From assembly GCF_019048265.1 (NCBI RefSeq), contig NZ_CP077311.1, positions 2,675,001-2,739,000 of the forward strand: a stretch of DNA of 64,000 bases. Reading direction: 5' to 3'. The DNA is from Aeromonas sp. FDAARGOS 1405. Lineage in GTDB: Bacteria > Pseudomonadota > Gammaproteobacteria > Enterobacterales > Aeromonadaceae. The translations under genes and the position numbers were made by a program. The notes below the pieces were generated by a model. That model was not told where the DNA came from, made no database searches, and saw nothing but the letters and a program-made list of their open reading frames with translations. The number at the start of each line of letters is the position of its first letter. Within the stretch, counting starts at the first letter, position 1. Of this stretch, positions 33,881-44,124 are shown in pieces.

Positions 33881-34501
33881 ATGAGTCAGCATTTTTACGT
33901 ACATCCGGAAAACCCCCAGGCCCGTCTGATCGGTCAGGCGGTACAGATCATCCAGAACGGCGGTGTGATCGTCTATCCGACCGACTCCGGTTATGCGCTG
34001 GGTTGCCAGATGGGTGACAAGGGCGCGCTGGAGCGCATCTGCCGCATCCGTCGTCTCGACGCTAACCACGACTTCACTCTGGTGTGTCGCGATCTCTCCG
34101 AGATCTCCACCTACGCCAAGGTCGACAACAGCGCGTTTCGCCTGATCAAGAACAACACCCCGGGCGCCTACACCTTCATCTTCAAGGCGACCAAAGAGGT
34201 GCCGCGCCGCCTGATGAACGAGAAGAAGAAGAGCATTGGCATCCGGGTGCCGGACAACAAGATTGCTCAGGCGCTCTTGGAAGCACTCGGCGAGCCGCTG
34301 CTCTCCACCACATTGATCCTGCCGGACTCCGAGATGGCCGAGTTCGACCCGGAAGAGATCTTCGACAAGCTGGGCAAGCAGATCGATCTGGTGGTCAACG
34401 GCGGCTATCTGGGCGAGCAGCCCACCACTGTGGTCGATTTCTCTGACGACGAGCCGGTATTGCGTCGTCGCGGCGCCGGAGACCCGACTCCGTTTGAGTG
34501 A
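33881..34501 (+). CDS. yciO: YciO, Sua5/YrdC/YwlC-family protein
   Basis: 206 residues. RNA/nucleotide-binding YrdC fold: YPTDSGYALGCQ, KNNTPGAYTFIF and the KKSIGIRVP segment. Related to the TsaC enzymes that make threonylcarbamoyl-AMP, but YciO's own role is not settled. The start was put at ATG 33881 (MSQHFYVHPENP), the E. coli start. The scpA gene overlaps its end. Confidence 0.9.
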   Translation: MSQHFYVHPENPQARLIGQAVQIIQNGGVIVYPTDSGYALGCQMGDKGALERICRIRRLDANHDFTLVCRDLSEISTYAKVDNSAFRLIKNNTPGAYTFIFKATKEVPRRLMNEKKKSIGIRVPDNKIAQALLEALGEPLLSTTLILPDSEMAEFDPEEIFDKLGKQIDLVVNGGYLGEQPTTVVDFSDDEPVLRRRGAGDPTPFE

Positions 34502-35363
34502 TGTCGCTGAACCGGTGACAGTCCCTTCCGCCGAGATGGGGACTGGCGCCGCGCTACCCATCGCGAAAGTCCTGGGGCAGCCCTATCACGAGCTGCCTCA
34601 GGACCTGTTCATCCCGCCCGATGCGCTGGAGGTGTTCCTCGATACCTTCGAGGGGCCGCTCGATCTGCTGCTCTACCTTATCCGGCGCCAGCAGCTCGAT
34701 ATTCTCAACCTGCCGATCCTGCAGATCACCGCCCAGTACATGGAGTACGTGGAGCTGATGCAGGGGCTCAACCTTGAGCTGGCGGCTGAATATCTGCTGA
34801 TGGCGGCCTGGCTGGCGGAGATCAAATCCCGCCTGCTGCTGCCCAAGGCGCCGGAGCTGGAGGATGAAGAGGAGGGAGAAGACCCGCGGGTGACGCTTAT
34901 TCGCCGCCTGCAGGAGTACGAGCGCTACAAGGTAGGGGCGGAGAGGGTCAATGAGCTGCCACGGGTGGAGCGGGAGATTTATATCGCCGCTGCCTTGCCC
35001 CCCGATTTTGGCGCCCTCAAGCCACTGGCGCCCGATGTTTCGCTGGTTGAGCTCGCCCTTTACATGCAAAGTGTGGTAAAACGCGCGACTCATTTCGAAC
35101 ATCACCAGATCCGCCGCGAACAGATCCCGACCCGGGTGCGCATGGCGGAGATCCTTGCCATGCTCACGCTGGGGCAGACCCTGCGCCTTGAGCAGGTGCT
35201 GCGTGCCGAAGAGGGGCGCATGGGGGTACTGGTGACGTTTCTGGCCCTGCTGGAGCTGTGCAAGGAGCAACTGATCTGGATCCTGCAGGCAGAACCACTC
35301 GGCCCAATCCATTTCGCATTGGCCGAGCAGAGCGAGGAGGGCAACCGTGGCGCTGCCCACTGA
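34494..35363 (+). CDS. scpA: Segregation and condensation protein A (kleisin)
   Basis: 289 residues. Family core FEGPLDLLLYLIRRQQLDI near residue 53, LEYLLMAAWLAEIKSR, and a winged-helix end. With ScpB it binds SMC heads in condensin. The start is uncertain: TTG 34494 overlaps yciO; in-frame GTG 34515 and ATG 34536 are alternatives with no better ribosome site. A 30-residue N-terminal tail precedes the core. Confidence 0.88.
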   Translation: MSDVAEPVTVPSAEMGTGAALPIAKVLGQPYHELPQDLFIPPDALEVFLDTFEGPLDLLLYLIRRQQLDILNLPILQITAQYMEYVELMQGLNLELAAEYLLMAAWLAEIKSRLLLPKAPELEDEEEGEDPRVTLIRRLQEYERYKVGAERVNELPRVEREIYIAAALPPDFGALKPLAPDVSLVELALYMQSVVKRATHFEHHQIRREQIPTRVRMAEILAMLTLGQTLRLEQVLRAEEGRMGVLVTFLALLELCKEQLIWILQAEPLGPIHFALAEQSEEGNRGAAH

Positions 35364-35919
35364 ACGACTCAAGACCCTGATCGAAGCGGCGCTGTTTGTG
35401 GCCGGTCGCCCGCTCAATGTCAGCGAACTGAAAAGCAGCGTGCTGGCCGATTATCCGGTGACCAGTCGCTATGTTCAGCTGCTGTTGGCCGAGATCAGGC
35501 AAGATTACAGCTCGCGAGGCGTCGAGCTCAAAGAGGTCGCCTCCGGCTGGCGCTTTCAGGCGCGTCAGGAGTATGCCGAGGAGCTCTCGCGGCTCTGGAG
35601 CGAGCGGGCTCCGCGTTATTCGCGCGCCGTGATGGAGACGCTGACCCTGATCGCCTATCGTCAGCCCATCACCCGGGCCGAGATCGAAGCGATCCGCGGG
35701 GTGGCGGTGTCGAGCCAGATAGTGAATACCCTGAAAGAGCGTGGCTGGGTGCGCAGCATAGGCCACAAAGAGGTGGCCGGTCGCCCCGAACTGCTCGCCA
35801 CCACCAGAGAGTTTCTGGATTACTTTAATCTGCAGAGTCTGGAGCAGCTCCCCGAGCTGGATCCGGAGCTGCAACCCCTGTTGCCCTCTGCGGTGGACGG
35901 GGAGAGCGATGCCCGGTGA
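35347..35919 (+). CDS. scpB: Segregation and condensation protein B
   Basis: 190 residues, two winged helices. Family motifs IEAALFVAGRPLN, ETLTLIAYRQPITRAEIEAI and VAGRPELLATT. It starts at GTG 35347 inside scpA, with GAGGAGG upstream; overlap means coupling. Partner of ScpA. Confidence 0.9.
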   Translation: MALPTERLKTLIEAALFVAGRPLNVSELKSSVLADYPVTSRYVQLLLAEIRQDYSSRGVELKEVASGWRFQARQEYAEELSRLWSERAPRYSRAVMETLTLIAYRQPITRAEIEAIRGVAVSSQIVNTLKERGWVRSIGHKEVAGRPELLATTREFLDYFNLQSLEQLPELDPELQPLLPSAVDGESDAR

Positions 35920-36053
35920 ATGGTGCCCAAGTGTGCCGATTTCACCGAGATATACATTTTTCAACTGTGGCGAGAGCTCCAACCGGCGTTTGTTACAGTT
36001 AACCCCGTTGCCCCTTTTACTAGTGGGCAGCGATCAACAATCAGGTAACCCCG

Positions 36054-36977
36054 ATGAGTGAAAAACTGCAAAAAGTGTTGGCCCGCGCGGGTCACGGCTC
36101 CCGTCGTGAGATGGAGGCCCTGATCACCGCAGGTCGGGTCAGTGTGGATGGCAAGGTCGCCACACTGGGGGATCGCGTCGAAGTGAACGCCGTGATCCGG
36201 GTGGATGGTCACCAGGTCAAGACCCGTGCCGCAGAGGAAGTGATCTGCCGCGTACTGGCTTACCACAAGCCGGAAGGGGAGATGTGTACCCGTCACGATC
36301 CGGAAGGTCGTCCCACCGTGTTTGATCGTCTGCCCAAGATGGAAGGTGCCCGCTGGATCGCGGTCGGCCGCCTCGACGTCAACACCTCCGGTCTGCTGCT
36401 GTTCACCACCGATGGTGAGCTGGCCAACCGCCTGATGCACCCGAGCCACGAAGTGGAGCGGGAATACGCGGTACGTGTCTTTGGCGAGATCACCGAAGCC
36501 ATGCTGCAGCGTCTGCGCAAGGGCGTGCAGCTGGAAGATGGCACCGCCAAGTTCAACAAGATCAAACCTGCTGGCGGTGAGGGGCTGAACCAGTGGTTCA
36601 ACGTCACCCTGACCGAAGGTCGCAACCGTGAAGTGCGCCGCCTGTGGGAATCCCAGGATGTGCAGGTGAGCCGCCTGATGCGGATCCGCTACGGCGACGT
36701 CAAGCTGGATCGCGGCATCCCGCGCGGCGGCTGGCAAGAGCTGAAATTGCCGGAAGTGAACTACCTGCGCGGTCTTGTCAACCTGCCACCGGAGACCGAA
36801 TCCAAAGTCGATCTGCAGCAGGATGGCAAAACCAGCCGTCACAAGCAGGCCGCCCAGATCCGTCGCGCCGTGCAGCGTCACAAAGAGATGCAGGGCAAAG
36901 AGCCGCGCGCTCGCGCCACCACCGCCCGTCGCAAGCCGCAAGCCTCTACCCGCAACTCCGGTACCGGCAGCAAGTAA
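36054..36977 (+). CDS. rluB: 23S rRNA pseudouridine(2605) synthase RluB
   Basis: 307 residues. N-terminal S4 domain ([19 protein letters not shown]), catalytic Asp in [15 protein letters not shown], family motifs [10 protein letters not shown], and a basic disordered tail from about residue 240 (Arg/Lys/Ala-rich) typical of RluB. It modifies U2605 in the peptidyl-transferase region. A strong terminator follows. Confidence 0.93.
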   Translation: MSEKLQKVLARAGHGSRREMEALITAGRVSVDGKVATLGDRVEVNAVIRVDGHQVKTRAAEEVICRVLAYHKPEGEMCTRHDPEGRPTVFDRLPKMEGARWIAVGRLDVNTSGLLLFTTDGELANRLMHPSHEVEREYAVRVFGEITEAMLQRLRKGVQLEDGTAKFNKIKPAGGEGLNQWFNVTLTEGRNREVRRLWESQDVQVSRLMRIRYGDVKLDRGIPRGGWQELKLPEVNYLRGLVNLPPETESKVDLQQDGKTSRHKQAAQIRRAVQRHKEMQGKEPRARATTARRKPQASTRNSGTGSK

Positions 36978-37032
36978 GCCGACAACCCGTTGCGAACTGT
37001 GTGCCGTCAAATAGCGCACAGTCGGCCAAGCA

Positions 37033-37066
37033 AAGGCCCGCACCAACTGTTGCGGGCCTTTTTTGT
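37033..37066 (+). terminator. Terminator of rluB
   Basis: AAGGCCCGCA and TTGCGGGCCTT pair around CCAACTG, followed by TTTTTTG. Confidence 0.88.
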
Positions 37067-37089
37067 CAGCGCGTTGCCTGGCGGCAATA

Positions 37090-37716
37090 TTATTGGACCT
37101 GTGCCACTGCTTCACGAGTGAGTCGGCCGATCTCTTCCCACTGTTTCTCTGCGATCAGTTTCTTGTCGACCATCCAGGAACCACCACACGCAATGACCCG
37201 CGGGATCGCCAGATATTCATTGATATTGTGAGTCGAGATCCCGCCGGTGGGCATCAGCGTGATCTGGGTATAAGGTGCCAGCAGCGCCTTGATCATCGCG
37301 CTACCACCTGATGCTTCGGCCGGGAAGAACTTCAGCGTCGTCAGCCCCATCTCCAGCGCCGCTTCAATGGTGCTGGGATTATTGACTCCAGGGATGATCG
37401 GGATGTTCAGCTCCTGACAGGCCTTGACGGTGTTCGGGTTAAAGCCGGGGGAGACGATAAAGGTGGCCCCTGCCTCTTTGGCTGCGATCACCTGCTCGCG
37501 GTTGAGCACAGTGCCCGCGCCAATCAGCATCTCAGGTTGGCTCTGGCGCAGCAGCCGGATCGCCTCGACCGCGGCAGCGGAGCGGAAGGTGATCTCGGCA
37601 ACCGGCAGGCCGTTATTGGCCAGTGCCGCCCCCAGTGGAATGATATCTTCAGCCTGCTCGATGGCGATCACCGGGATCACTTTCAGGGCTTGCAGTTGTT
37701 CAGTAATGGATGACAT
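37090..37716 (-). CDS. eda: KDPG aldolase
   Basis: 208 residues, class I aldolase. Schiff-base Lys in TLKFFPAE, active-site Glu/Arg in EITFRSAAA, and GAGTVLNREQ. It splits KDPG to pyruvate and G3P, the last step of the glucuronate route here. ATG 37716 has GAGGTC upstream. It follows kdgK by 14 bp and ends the minus-strand operon uxuB-uxaC-kdgK-eda. Confidence 0.95.
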   Translation of the reverse strand: MSSITEQLQALKVIPVIAIEQAEDIIPLGAALANNGLPVAEITFRSAAAVEAIRLLRQSQPEMLIGAGTVLNREQVIAAKEAGATFIVSPGFNPNTVKACQELNIPIIPGVNNPSTIEAALEMGLTTLKFFPAEASGGSAMIKALLAPYTQITLMPTGGISTHNINEYLAIPRVIACGGSWMVDKKLIAEKQWEEIGRLTREAVAQVQ

Positions 37717-37730
37717 TTGGTTGACCTCGT

Positions 37731-38693
37731 TTAGTGTGATGCCGGTTTGATGAAGCTGTCGGTGACACTGCGGGTTGCACTTTCCGGAATAATTGCCCCC
37801 TTGTGCTGAATGACTATCCCCGCCAGTCGGTGGCCCATGCGGGCGCACTCGTCGATCGCCCGTCCTTGCAGGTAGCCAGCCAGAAAACCGGCATTGAAGG
37901 AGTCACCGGCCGAGGTGGTATCCACCACCTTGCTGACCGCTTGGGTAGGGATAGTGATGGCAGGTTCCCCGGTTTGCAGGGCCTGGTAACAGCAGCCAGC
38001 CGCCCCCTGTTTGACTACCGCCTGCTGCACCCCGGCCGCCTTGAGGCGCTGCAGGGTCCGGGTCACATCCTCGTCCCCCCACAGGGCCTGCTCATCGTCG
38101 TCGGTGACCAGAGCCAGCGTAGTGATGGCCAGCAGTTGCTGGTAACAGGCCCGGGCGTCGGCCGGACTCTGCCACAGGGCGGGACGATAGTTGCTGTCAA
38201 AGATGATCGCCACGTCCGCCCGGTGCAGTTCAGCCAGCCACAGCAGCAGCGCCTGCCGATCTGCCGCGGGCAGGATCGCCAGCGAAATACCGCTGAGATA
38301 GAGCGCATCCACGTCGCTGACGGCCTGCTTGAGCTGTGGCAACTGCGGATGCTGCATCAGGTAACGGGCAGCCGAATCGTTGCGCCAGTAGAGGAAGGTG
38401 CGCTCGCCGTGCTCATCAAGCTGGATAAGATAGAGGCCGGGATGGCGCTGTTGGTCGATGAACACCGCGCTGGTGTCGATCCCGGCCTGTTGCCAGCGCG
38501 CGATGATTTGCTGGCTGAGAGGATCCTGGCCCATGGCGGTCAGATAACTCACCTGGATATCGGTGGGTTGGGAGGCACGCGCGAGATAGATGGCGGTATT
38601 GAGGGTATCGCCCCCGAATGATTGCTGCATGTCGCCAAAAGGCGTGCCATTGAGCTCAATCATGCACTCCCCGAGCAGGGCAATCCGTTTCAT
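37731..38693 (-). CDS. kdgK: 2-keto-3-deoxygluconate kinase
   Basis: 320 residues, PfkB family. N-terminal [10 protein letters not shown] and [14 protein letters not shown]; catalytic [13 protein letters not shown] with the general-base Asp. It phosphorylates KDG to KDPG. The start ATG overlaps the uxaC stop by 4 bases. Confidence 0.93.
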   Translation of the reverse strand: MKRIALLGECMIELNGTPFGDMQQSFGGDTLNTAIYLARASQPTDIQVSYLTAMGQDPLSQQIIARWQQAGIDTSAVFIDQQRHPGLYLIQLDEHGERTFLYWRNDSAARYLMQHPQLPQLKQAVSDVDALYLSGISLAILPAADRQALLLWLAELHRADVAIIFDSNYRPALWQSPADARACYQQLLAITTLALVTDDDEQALWGDEDVTRTLQRLKAAGVQQAVVKQGAAGCCYQALQTGEPAITIPTQAVSKVVDTTSAGDSFNAGFLAGYLQGRAIDECARMGHRLAGIVIQHKGAIIPESATRSVTDSFIKPASH

Positions 38694-40114
38694 CCCCGGG
38701 CTCCTGGCAGCTGAAAGTAGCGGGTTGCATTGTGATAGCAAATATCCTGGATCATTTTCCCGGACAGCTGCAGATCACTGGGGATTTCGCCCTGCTCGAT
38801 CCAGCGCCCCACCATGTCGCACAAAATACGGCGGAAATACTCGTGGCGAGTGTAGGAGAGGAAGCTGCGGGAGTCGGTCAACATGCCGACAAACTGGCTG
38901 AGCAGGCCGAGTTGAGAGAGCTGCTCCAGCTGGCGCTGCATACCATCTTTCTGATCGTTGAACCACCAGCCAGAGCCGAACTGGATCTTGCCTGCAATAC
39001 CTCCCCCCTGGAAGTTGCCCGCCATGGTTGCCAGCACCTCGTTATCACGAGGGTTAAGGCAATAGAGGATGGTCTTGGGCAGCTCATCGGTTTGATCCAT
39101 CTCATCCAGCAGATGAGCAAGCTCCCAGGCAAACGGCTTGTCTCCGATAGAATCAAAGCCACAGTCTGCGCCAAGCAGAGTGAACATGCGGCTGTTGTTA
39201 TTACGTTGAGCGCCCAGATGCAACTGCATCACCCAGCCTCGCTTGGCGTATTGACGGCCGAGCCATACCTGAACGGCAGTGGAGAAGGCTGCAATCTGCG
39301 ATCCGTCCAGCACCTCTCCGGCCAGTCGGCGCTGGAGCAGTTGAGTCAGGGTCGCATCGGAGGGAACTGGTGCATAACGCACTACTTCGATACCGTGATC
39401 CGCTGCGCGGCAGCCATGTTGGGCGAAGTGTTCAAGGCGTCGTTCCAGCGCGGTCAGTAAGTCGGCAAAGGTAGCAATGTCGACATCGGCGGCGGCTCCC
39501 AATGCCTCAATGTAGTCAGCAAAACCGGCTTGCTCGATCTTGAATACCTTGTCGGGGCGCCAGCTGGGGAGCACCTCGATAGCAAAACCGGGGTCCTCGG
39601 CAATCTGGCGATGATAGATAAGTGAATCCACCGGATCATCTGTGGTACCGACCATTCGGACATTCATCTGCTGCATCAACCCGCGGGCGGAAAAGGCCTG
39701 GGTGGCGAGCAGTTCGTTGCAGTGATCCCATACCTTGTCGGCGGTGTTTGGCGCCAGGGTGATACCCTCCAGACCGAAGGGGCGGCGCAGTTCGAGATGG
39801 GTCCAGTGATAGAGAGGGTTACCCAGCGTTTGCGGGACTGTCTGTGCCCACGCATTGAACTTGTCACGACTGCTGCTGTTTTTTCCGGTGATCAGTGCCT
39901 CCGGGATACCGGCGCTGCGCATGGCTCGCCATTTGTAATGGTCCCCCTCCAGCCAGATCTGGCCCAGATCATCGAATCGGCGATCTTCGGCGATCTCCCG
40001 TGGATTGAGATGGCAGTGGTAGTCATAGATAGGCATATCAGCGGCATAGTCATGGTAGAGATGACGTGCCGCATCGCTGTTCAAAAGAAAATCCTTACAC
40101 AGGAAAGACTTCAT
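38690..40114 (-). CDS. uxaC: Glucuronate isomerase
   Basis: 474 residues. Amidohydrolase-fold family with [43 protein letters not shown] and [12 protein letters not shown]. It isomerises D-glucuronate to fructuronate and galacturonate to tagaturonate. ATG 40114 has GGGAG at good distance; ATG 40120 is too close. It overlaps kdgK. Confidence 0.96.
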   Translation of the reverse strand: MKSFLCKDFLLNSDAARHLYHDYAADMPIYDYHCHLNPREIAEDRRFDDLGQIWLEGDHYKWRAMRSAGIPEALITGKNSSSRDKFNAWAQTVPQTLGNPLYHWTHLELRRPFGLEGITLAPNTADKVWDHCNELLATQAFSARGLMQQMNVRMVGTTDDPVDSLIYHRQIAEDPGFAIEVLPSWRPDKVFKIEQAGFADYIEALGAAADVDIATFADLLTALERRLEHFAQHGCRAADHGIEVVRYAPVPSDATLTQLLQRRLAGEVLDGSQIAAFSTAVQVWLGRQYAKRGWVMQLHLGAQRNNNSRMFTLLGADCGFDSIGDKPFAWELAHLLDEMDQTDELPKTILYCLNPRDNEVLATMAGNFQGGGIAGKIQFGSGWWFNDQKDGMQRQLEQLSQLGLLSQFVGMLTDSRSFLSYTRHEYFRRILCDMVGRWIEQGEIPSDLQLSGKMIQDICYHNATRYFQLPGARG

Positions 40115-40155
40115 ATTCATTTCTCCCTTGGCTCTGTCATTGCCAGATATGGTGA

Positions 40156-41604
40156 TTAGAGCGCAGCGACGCAGTGACGGGCACCGTGGTCAAGCAGTCC
40201 TTGATAGGCCCGAGTGACCGCATCGACAAAAGCACCCTGTTGCGGCAGTTCCGGGCCAAAGATGGCCTCAATGGCCAGCAACGGTTTGACCACGTTGCAA
40301 CTGAGGCCGTGCTCTGCATAGATCGCCTGGAAGCGGGGTAGCAGGGGATCCCTGACATCGATCACCTCACCGTTTTCTCCCTCACCGCTGACATAACGCA
40401 TCCATCCGGCGATGCCCAATGCCAGATGCCGGTAATCACTGCCGTTCTTCAGATGGAAGAGGACGGAGTCGACCATGCGTTGTGGCAGCTTTTGACTGCC
40501 ATCCATGGCGATTTGCCAGGTCTGGTGTTTGAGCGAGGGGTTGGTGAAACGGGCGATCAGTTGTTGGGCATAGCCCTCGAGATCAGTTCCAACAGGCATG
40601 TTCAGGGTTGGCGCCTGTTCATTGAGCATCAGATCAAGTGCTGCCTGGCGGTAGGCCGGATTGGTCATGGTGTCTGCGATATGGGCATAGCTGCCGAGGT
40701 AGCCGAGATAGGCGAGAAATGAGTGGCTGCCGTTCAGCATGCGCAATTTCATCTCTTCAAAGGGCACGACATTGCTGACAAATTCGGCACCGGCCAGATC
40801 CCAGTCCGGTCGGCCATTGACGAAATTATCTTCAATCACCCATTGCCGGAATGGCTCGCAGGCAATACCACAGGGGTCAGCCACACCAATGGCCTGCTCA
40901 ATCTCGGCCAGCGTCTCCGGGGTGGCTGCAGGTACGATGCGGTCGACCATGGTGCAAGGAAAGGTGACCTGCTCACGGATCCAGGATGCCAGCTCTCCAT
41001 CGAGCAGTTCGGCAAATCCCAGAATGGACTGACGTGCAACATGACCATTTTCCTGCACGTTGTCGCAAGACATGACAGTAAAGGGAGGGAGGCAACGCTC
41101 TTTGCGCAGGCGCAGGGCGGCAACGATGCAGCCGATGGCGGAAGTGGGGGCATCAGGGTGCAGCAAGTCGTGCTGGATCAACGGATTCTGCGGGTTGAAC
41201 TGCCCGGTGGCTGGGTCTGCACAATAGCCTTTTTCAGTGATCGTCATGGATACAATGGCGACTTGCGGTTCTGCCATCTTCTCTAGGATGGCGGACATGC
41301 CATCAAAGGTGGGATGCAGTGACTCCACCACAGAACCAATCACTTTGGGGTGTACGCTCTCGGCCCCCTTCTCCAGCACGGTGTAGAGGTGGTCTTGTGC
41401 TCTGAGCGAACGGATCAGCTCCTCTCCACCGAACAGGTTGACCTCGCAGATCCCCCAGTCACCTCCGCCAGCTGCGAGCGTCTCATGGGTAATCAAGGCT
41501 TGGTGGGCTCGATGAAACGCGCCGAAGCCGATATGAACTATCCGGTTTCGCAGTGCTGCTCGCGGATAGGGGCTCAACATCAATTCACTCAGCTTGTTCT
41601 TCAT
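40156..41604 (-). CDS. uxuB: Fructuronate reductase (mannonate dehydrogenase)
   Basis: 482 residues, polyol-specific long-chain dehydrogenase: NAD site [36 protein letters not shown] and catalytic [16 protein letters not shown]. It makes D-mannonate from fructuronate. The close match through the C-terminal ARHCVAAL supports UxuB over UxaB. First gene of the minus operon; an operator set lies in the shared region with exuT. Confidence 0.94.
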   Translation of the reverse strand: MKNKLSELMLSPYPRAALRNRIVHIGFGAFHRAHQALITHETLAAGGGDWGICEVNLFGGEELIRSLRAQDHLYTVLEKGAESVHPKVIGSVVESLHPTFDGMSAILEKMAEPQVAIVSMTITEKGYCADPATGQFNPQNPLIQHDLLHPDAPTSAIGCIVAALRLRKERCLPPFTVMSCDNVQENGHVARQSILGFAELLDGELASWIREQVTFPCTMVDRIVPAATPETLAEIEQAIGVADPCGIACEPFRQWVIEDNFVNGRPDWDLAGAEFVSNVVPFEEMKLRMLNGSHSFLAYLGYLGSYAHIADTMTNPAYRQAALDLMLNEQAPTLNMPVGTDLEGYAQQLIARFTNPSLKHQTWQIAMDGSQKLPQRMVDSVLFHLKNGSDYRHLALGIAGWMRYVSGEGENGEVIDVRDPLLPRFQAIYAEHGLSCNVVKPLLAIEAIFGPELPQQGAFVDAVTRAYQGLLDHGARHCVAAL

Positions 41605-41760
41605 CTTTTCTTGCCTCGATTTATAAATTTTTGCACATCACCAGAGTCGCAGGTTGGCGCCACAGGCGTCAGCCAACCGTTGTGTGTCGTGACATGACTT
41701 GTGTGGGTAACTGGGATATCAGCCTCTGCATGCTATCTCCAGGTCAGCCATAAGTCTATT

Positions 41761-41772
41761 TTGGTTGACCAA
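41761..41772. promoter_or_regulatory. UxuR/ExuR-type operator 1
   Basis: TTGGTTGACCAA, inside ATTTTGGTTGACCAAATT, a near-perfect palindrome similar to the UxuR/ExuR consensus (TGGTATACCA type). In the uxuB-exuT divergent region. Confidence 0.7.
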
Positions 41773-41794
41773 ATTGATCTTTTTTTGAGATCGA

Positions 41795-41824
41795 GATCAA
41801 CCAAATGAGTTAAGTTGGTTGATC
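41795..41824. promoter_or_regulatory. UxuR/ExuR-type operator 2, spaced inverted repeat
   Basis: GATCAACCAA (41795-41804) and TTGGTTGATC (41815-41824) are perfect 10-bp arms with a 10-bp spacer. The half sites match operators 1 and 3, so cooperative binding by the same regulator is likely. Confidence 0.65.
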
Positions 41825-41920
41825 TATGGCTGTCACCTCAAGATGATGGCCGCACATCGCAGTAGTCAATATGCCTTGATGTGGCCTGACTCATTTAAAT
41901 TGGTGGTTGAAGGATTCATT

Positions 41921-43237
41921 ATGAGCATCAAAGTTAAAAACTTGAGGTGGTATATCATCGCCTTGGTTTGTCTTGGCACAATAGTCAACTATTTATCCCG
42001 CAGCTCATTGAGTGTTGCCGCACCTCAAGTAATGAGTGAGCTGAATTTTACAGAAAAAGAATATTCATGGATCGTAAGTGCATTTCAGATATGTTACACA
42101 ATTGCACAGCCGATTGCTGGTTATATAATCGATATGATTGGTTTGAAAGTAGGCTTTTTTATTTTTGCAGTCGCTTGGTCTCTATTTAATATGGCGCATG
42201 CATTTGCTGGCGGCTGGATTAGTTTGGCGGTATTGCGTGGCGGCATGGGGTTGACGGAGGCTGCGGCTATTCCAGCAGGGATGAAAGCCAGTGCCGAATG
42301 GTTTCCAGCCAAGGAGCGTGGCATTGCCGGTGGATTGTTTAACGCTGGTACCTCAGTCGGAGCCATGCTTGCTCCTCCGTTGGTAGTCTGGGCAATGCTA
42401 ACCTTTGAAAGCAGTGGGTTAGGCACTGAAATGGCATTCATAATCACCGGAGGTGTGGGGATCCTCTTTGCGATCACTTGGTTTCTTGTATATCGCTCCC
42501 CCAGAAAACATAAATGGATTTCCCAGAACGAGCTGACATATATAGAAGAGGGGCAAGAGAAACATCTCACAGCCAATGAGGGTAAGCCTGAAATAAAAGA
42601 AATTATCAAACAGCGTAATTTTTGGGGCTTGGCAATAGCAAGGTTTCTAGCAGATCCAGCTTGGGGAACGCTCAGTTTTTGGATGCCTCTATACTTGACT
42701 TCGGTAATGCATCTTCCTCTTAAAGAAATTGCCATGTTTGCCTGGTTACCATTTCTTGCTGCTGATTTCGGATGTATTGCGGGTGGATTTATTGCAAAGT
42801 TTTTCATGGAAAAACTTAATATGACAACACTGAATGCGCGGCGAGCTACTTTCACCATTGGGGCGATACTTATGTTGGCAATTGGCTTTGTCAGTATTAT
42901 TAAGGATCCCTACGTGGCGATTGCCTTGATGAGTATCGGTGGATTTGCTCACCAGACGTTGTCAACCGTGGTTATTACCATGTCGGCAGACCTTTTCAAA
43001 AAGAATGAAGTGGCGACAGTCGTTGGCCTTGCGGGTTCGGCAGCCTGGATTGGCCAGCTATCGTTCACTCTGGTGATGGGGGCCTTGGTGGCAATTATTG
43101 GCTATGGGCCTTTCTTCATTAGCCTCAGTGTCTTTGACTTGGTGGGTGCCGTTGTGCTGTGGGTATTGCTAAAAGAGCCGGCAGCCCAGAGGTTGACTCA
43201 TCTTCACATGGAGAAGGCTGCAACAACGCTCTCATAA
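41921..43237 (+). CDS. exuT: Hexuronate MFS transporter
   Basis: 438 residues, 12 TM helices of the anion:cation symporter MFS group. Starts MSIKVKNLRWYIIAL, with SRSSLSVAAPQV and GLTEAAAIPAGMKASAEWFP motifs of ExuT. It imports glucuronate/galacturonate with protons. ATG 41921 has AAGGA upstream; the longer in-frame extension is rejected. Base composition is lower in GC than the uxuB side, hinting at a different history. Confidence 0.92.
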   Translation: MSIKVKNLRWYIIALVCLGTIVNYLSRSSLSVAAPQVMSELNFTEKEYSWIVSAFQICYTIAQPIAGYIIDMIGLKVGFFIFAVAWSLFNMAHAFAGGWISLAVLRGGMGLTEAAAIPAGMKASAEWFPAKERGIAGGLFNAGTSVGAMLAPPLVVWAMLTFESSGLGTEMAFIITGGVGILFAITWFLVYRSPRKHKWISQNELTYIEEGQEKHLTANEGKPEIKEIIKQRNFWGLAIARFLADPAWGTLSFWMPLYLTSVMHLPLKEIAMFAWLPFLAADFGCIAGGFIAKFFMEKLNMTTLNARRATFTIGAILMLAIGFVSIIKDPYVAIALMSIGGFAHQTLSTVVITMSADLFKKNEVATVVGLAGSAAWIGQLSFTLVMGALVAIIGYGPFFISLSVFDLVGAVVLWVLLKEPAAQRLTHLHMEKAATTLS

Positions 43238-43285
43238 GCATGTCAGAGGGTCACCAAGGTGTTGATACTGGATATCATGATTACT

Positions 43286-43297
43286 TTGGTTGACCAA
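43286..43297. promoter_or_regulatory. UxuR/ExuR-type operator 3
   Basis: TTGGTTGACCAA, the same 12-mer as operator 1, 57 bp before the regulator start. Suggests autoregulation of uxuR and control of uxuA. Confidence 0.7.
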
Positions 43298-43353
43298 TTG
43301 TTGTTGGTTGCTTACCATTTTGGAAAACTACGCTACCAATTTGAGAGCAAGCC

Positions 43354-44097
43354 ATGAGTGTTGAAGTAAAGCGTCAATATCGTGAAGTTGGTGAGTTTAT
43401 CAAGGAAGAGTTGGCTTCAGGCAAGTACGCCTTGGGCTCCCGTCTTCCTCCTGAGCGCGACATTGCTGAACAGGTGGGAGTGGGACGCTCTGTGGTGAGA
43501 GAGGCTCTCATCATGCTCGAGATTGAAGGTTTTGTAGAAGTGAAGAAGGGGTCCGGTATTTATGTCATTGCGATCCCCTCCGAGCCAAATTTCAGCCCGA
43601 ATGATACCGTGATGGGACCTTTTGAACTGCTGCAAGCCCGGCAATTGCTGGAGAGCAATATCGCAGAGTTTGCCGCCATTCAGGTGACTCCGTCAGATAT
43701 ACAAAAAATGCGCGCAGCCCTGGAGGCTGAGCGTCGTGATGTCGAGAGTGGTGAGGGTGAAGAGGGTGATATGAATTTTCACCTGGCAATAGCCGAAGCG
43801 ACTCATAACAACATGCTGGTGGCATTGTGGCGCCAGTCTTGGGTTAGTCGAGAAAATAACCCGATGTGGCAGCATTTGCATGACCGGATTGCCACTACTG
43901 AATATCGCAAAGAGTGGTTGAATGACCATGTTGCAATCTTGTCTGCAATGCAAAAAAAAGATCCTGCGGCAGCCAAACTGGCGATGTGGACCCATTTAGA
44001 GAATGTCAAACAGCGATTGATGGAGTTGTCAGATGTTGATGCTCCCGAGTTTGACGGATTTTTGTTTGGCTCTTATCCAGTCAGATTTTCAAGTTAG
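43354..44097 (+). CDS. uxuR: GntR/FadR-family hexuronate regulator (UxuR/ExuR type)
   Basis: 247 residues. N-terminal winged helix (LPPERDIAEQVGVGRSVVREAL) and FCD effector domain (PFELLQARQLLESNIAEFAA, DMNFHLAIAEATHNNML, RENNPMWQHLH). Very close to E. coli UxuR and ExuR; which of the two cannot be decided. It represses hexuronate genes until fructuronate or tagaturonate binds. Its likely operators are the three TTGGTTGACCAA-type sites nearby. Confidence 0.88.
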   Translation: MSVEVKRQYREVGEFIKEELASGKYALGSRLPPERDIAEQVGVGRSVVREALIMLEIEGFVEVKKGSGIYVIAIPSEPNFSPNDTVMGPFELLQARQLLESNIAEFAAIQVTPSDIQKMRAALEAERRDVESGEGEEGDMNFHLAIAEATHNNMLVALWRQSWVSRENNPMWQHLHDRIATTEYRKEWLNDHVAILSAMQKKDPAAAKLAMWTHLENVKQRLMELSDVDAPEFDGFLFGSYPVRFSS

Positions 44098-44124
44098 CGA
44101 ACGAATTTAAACCAAGAGGTAGTA

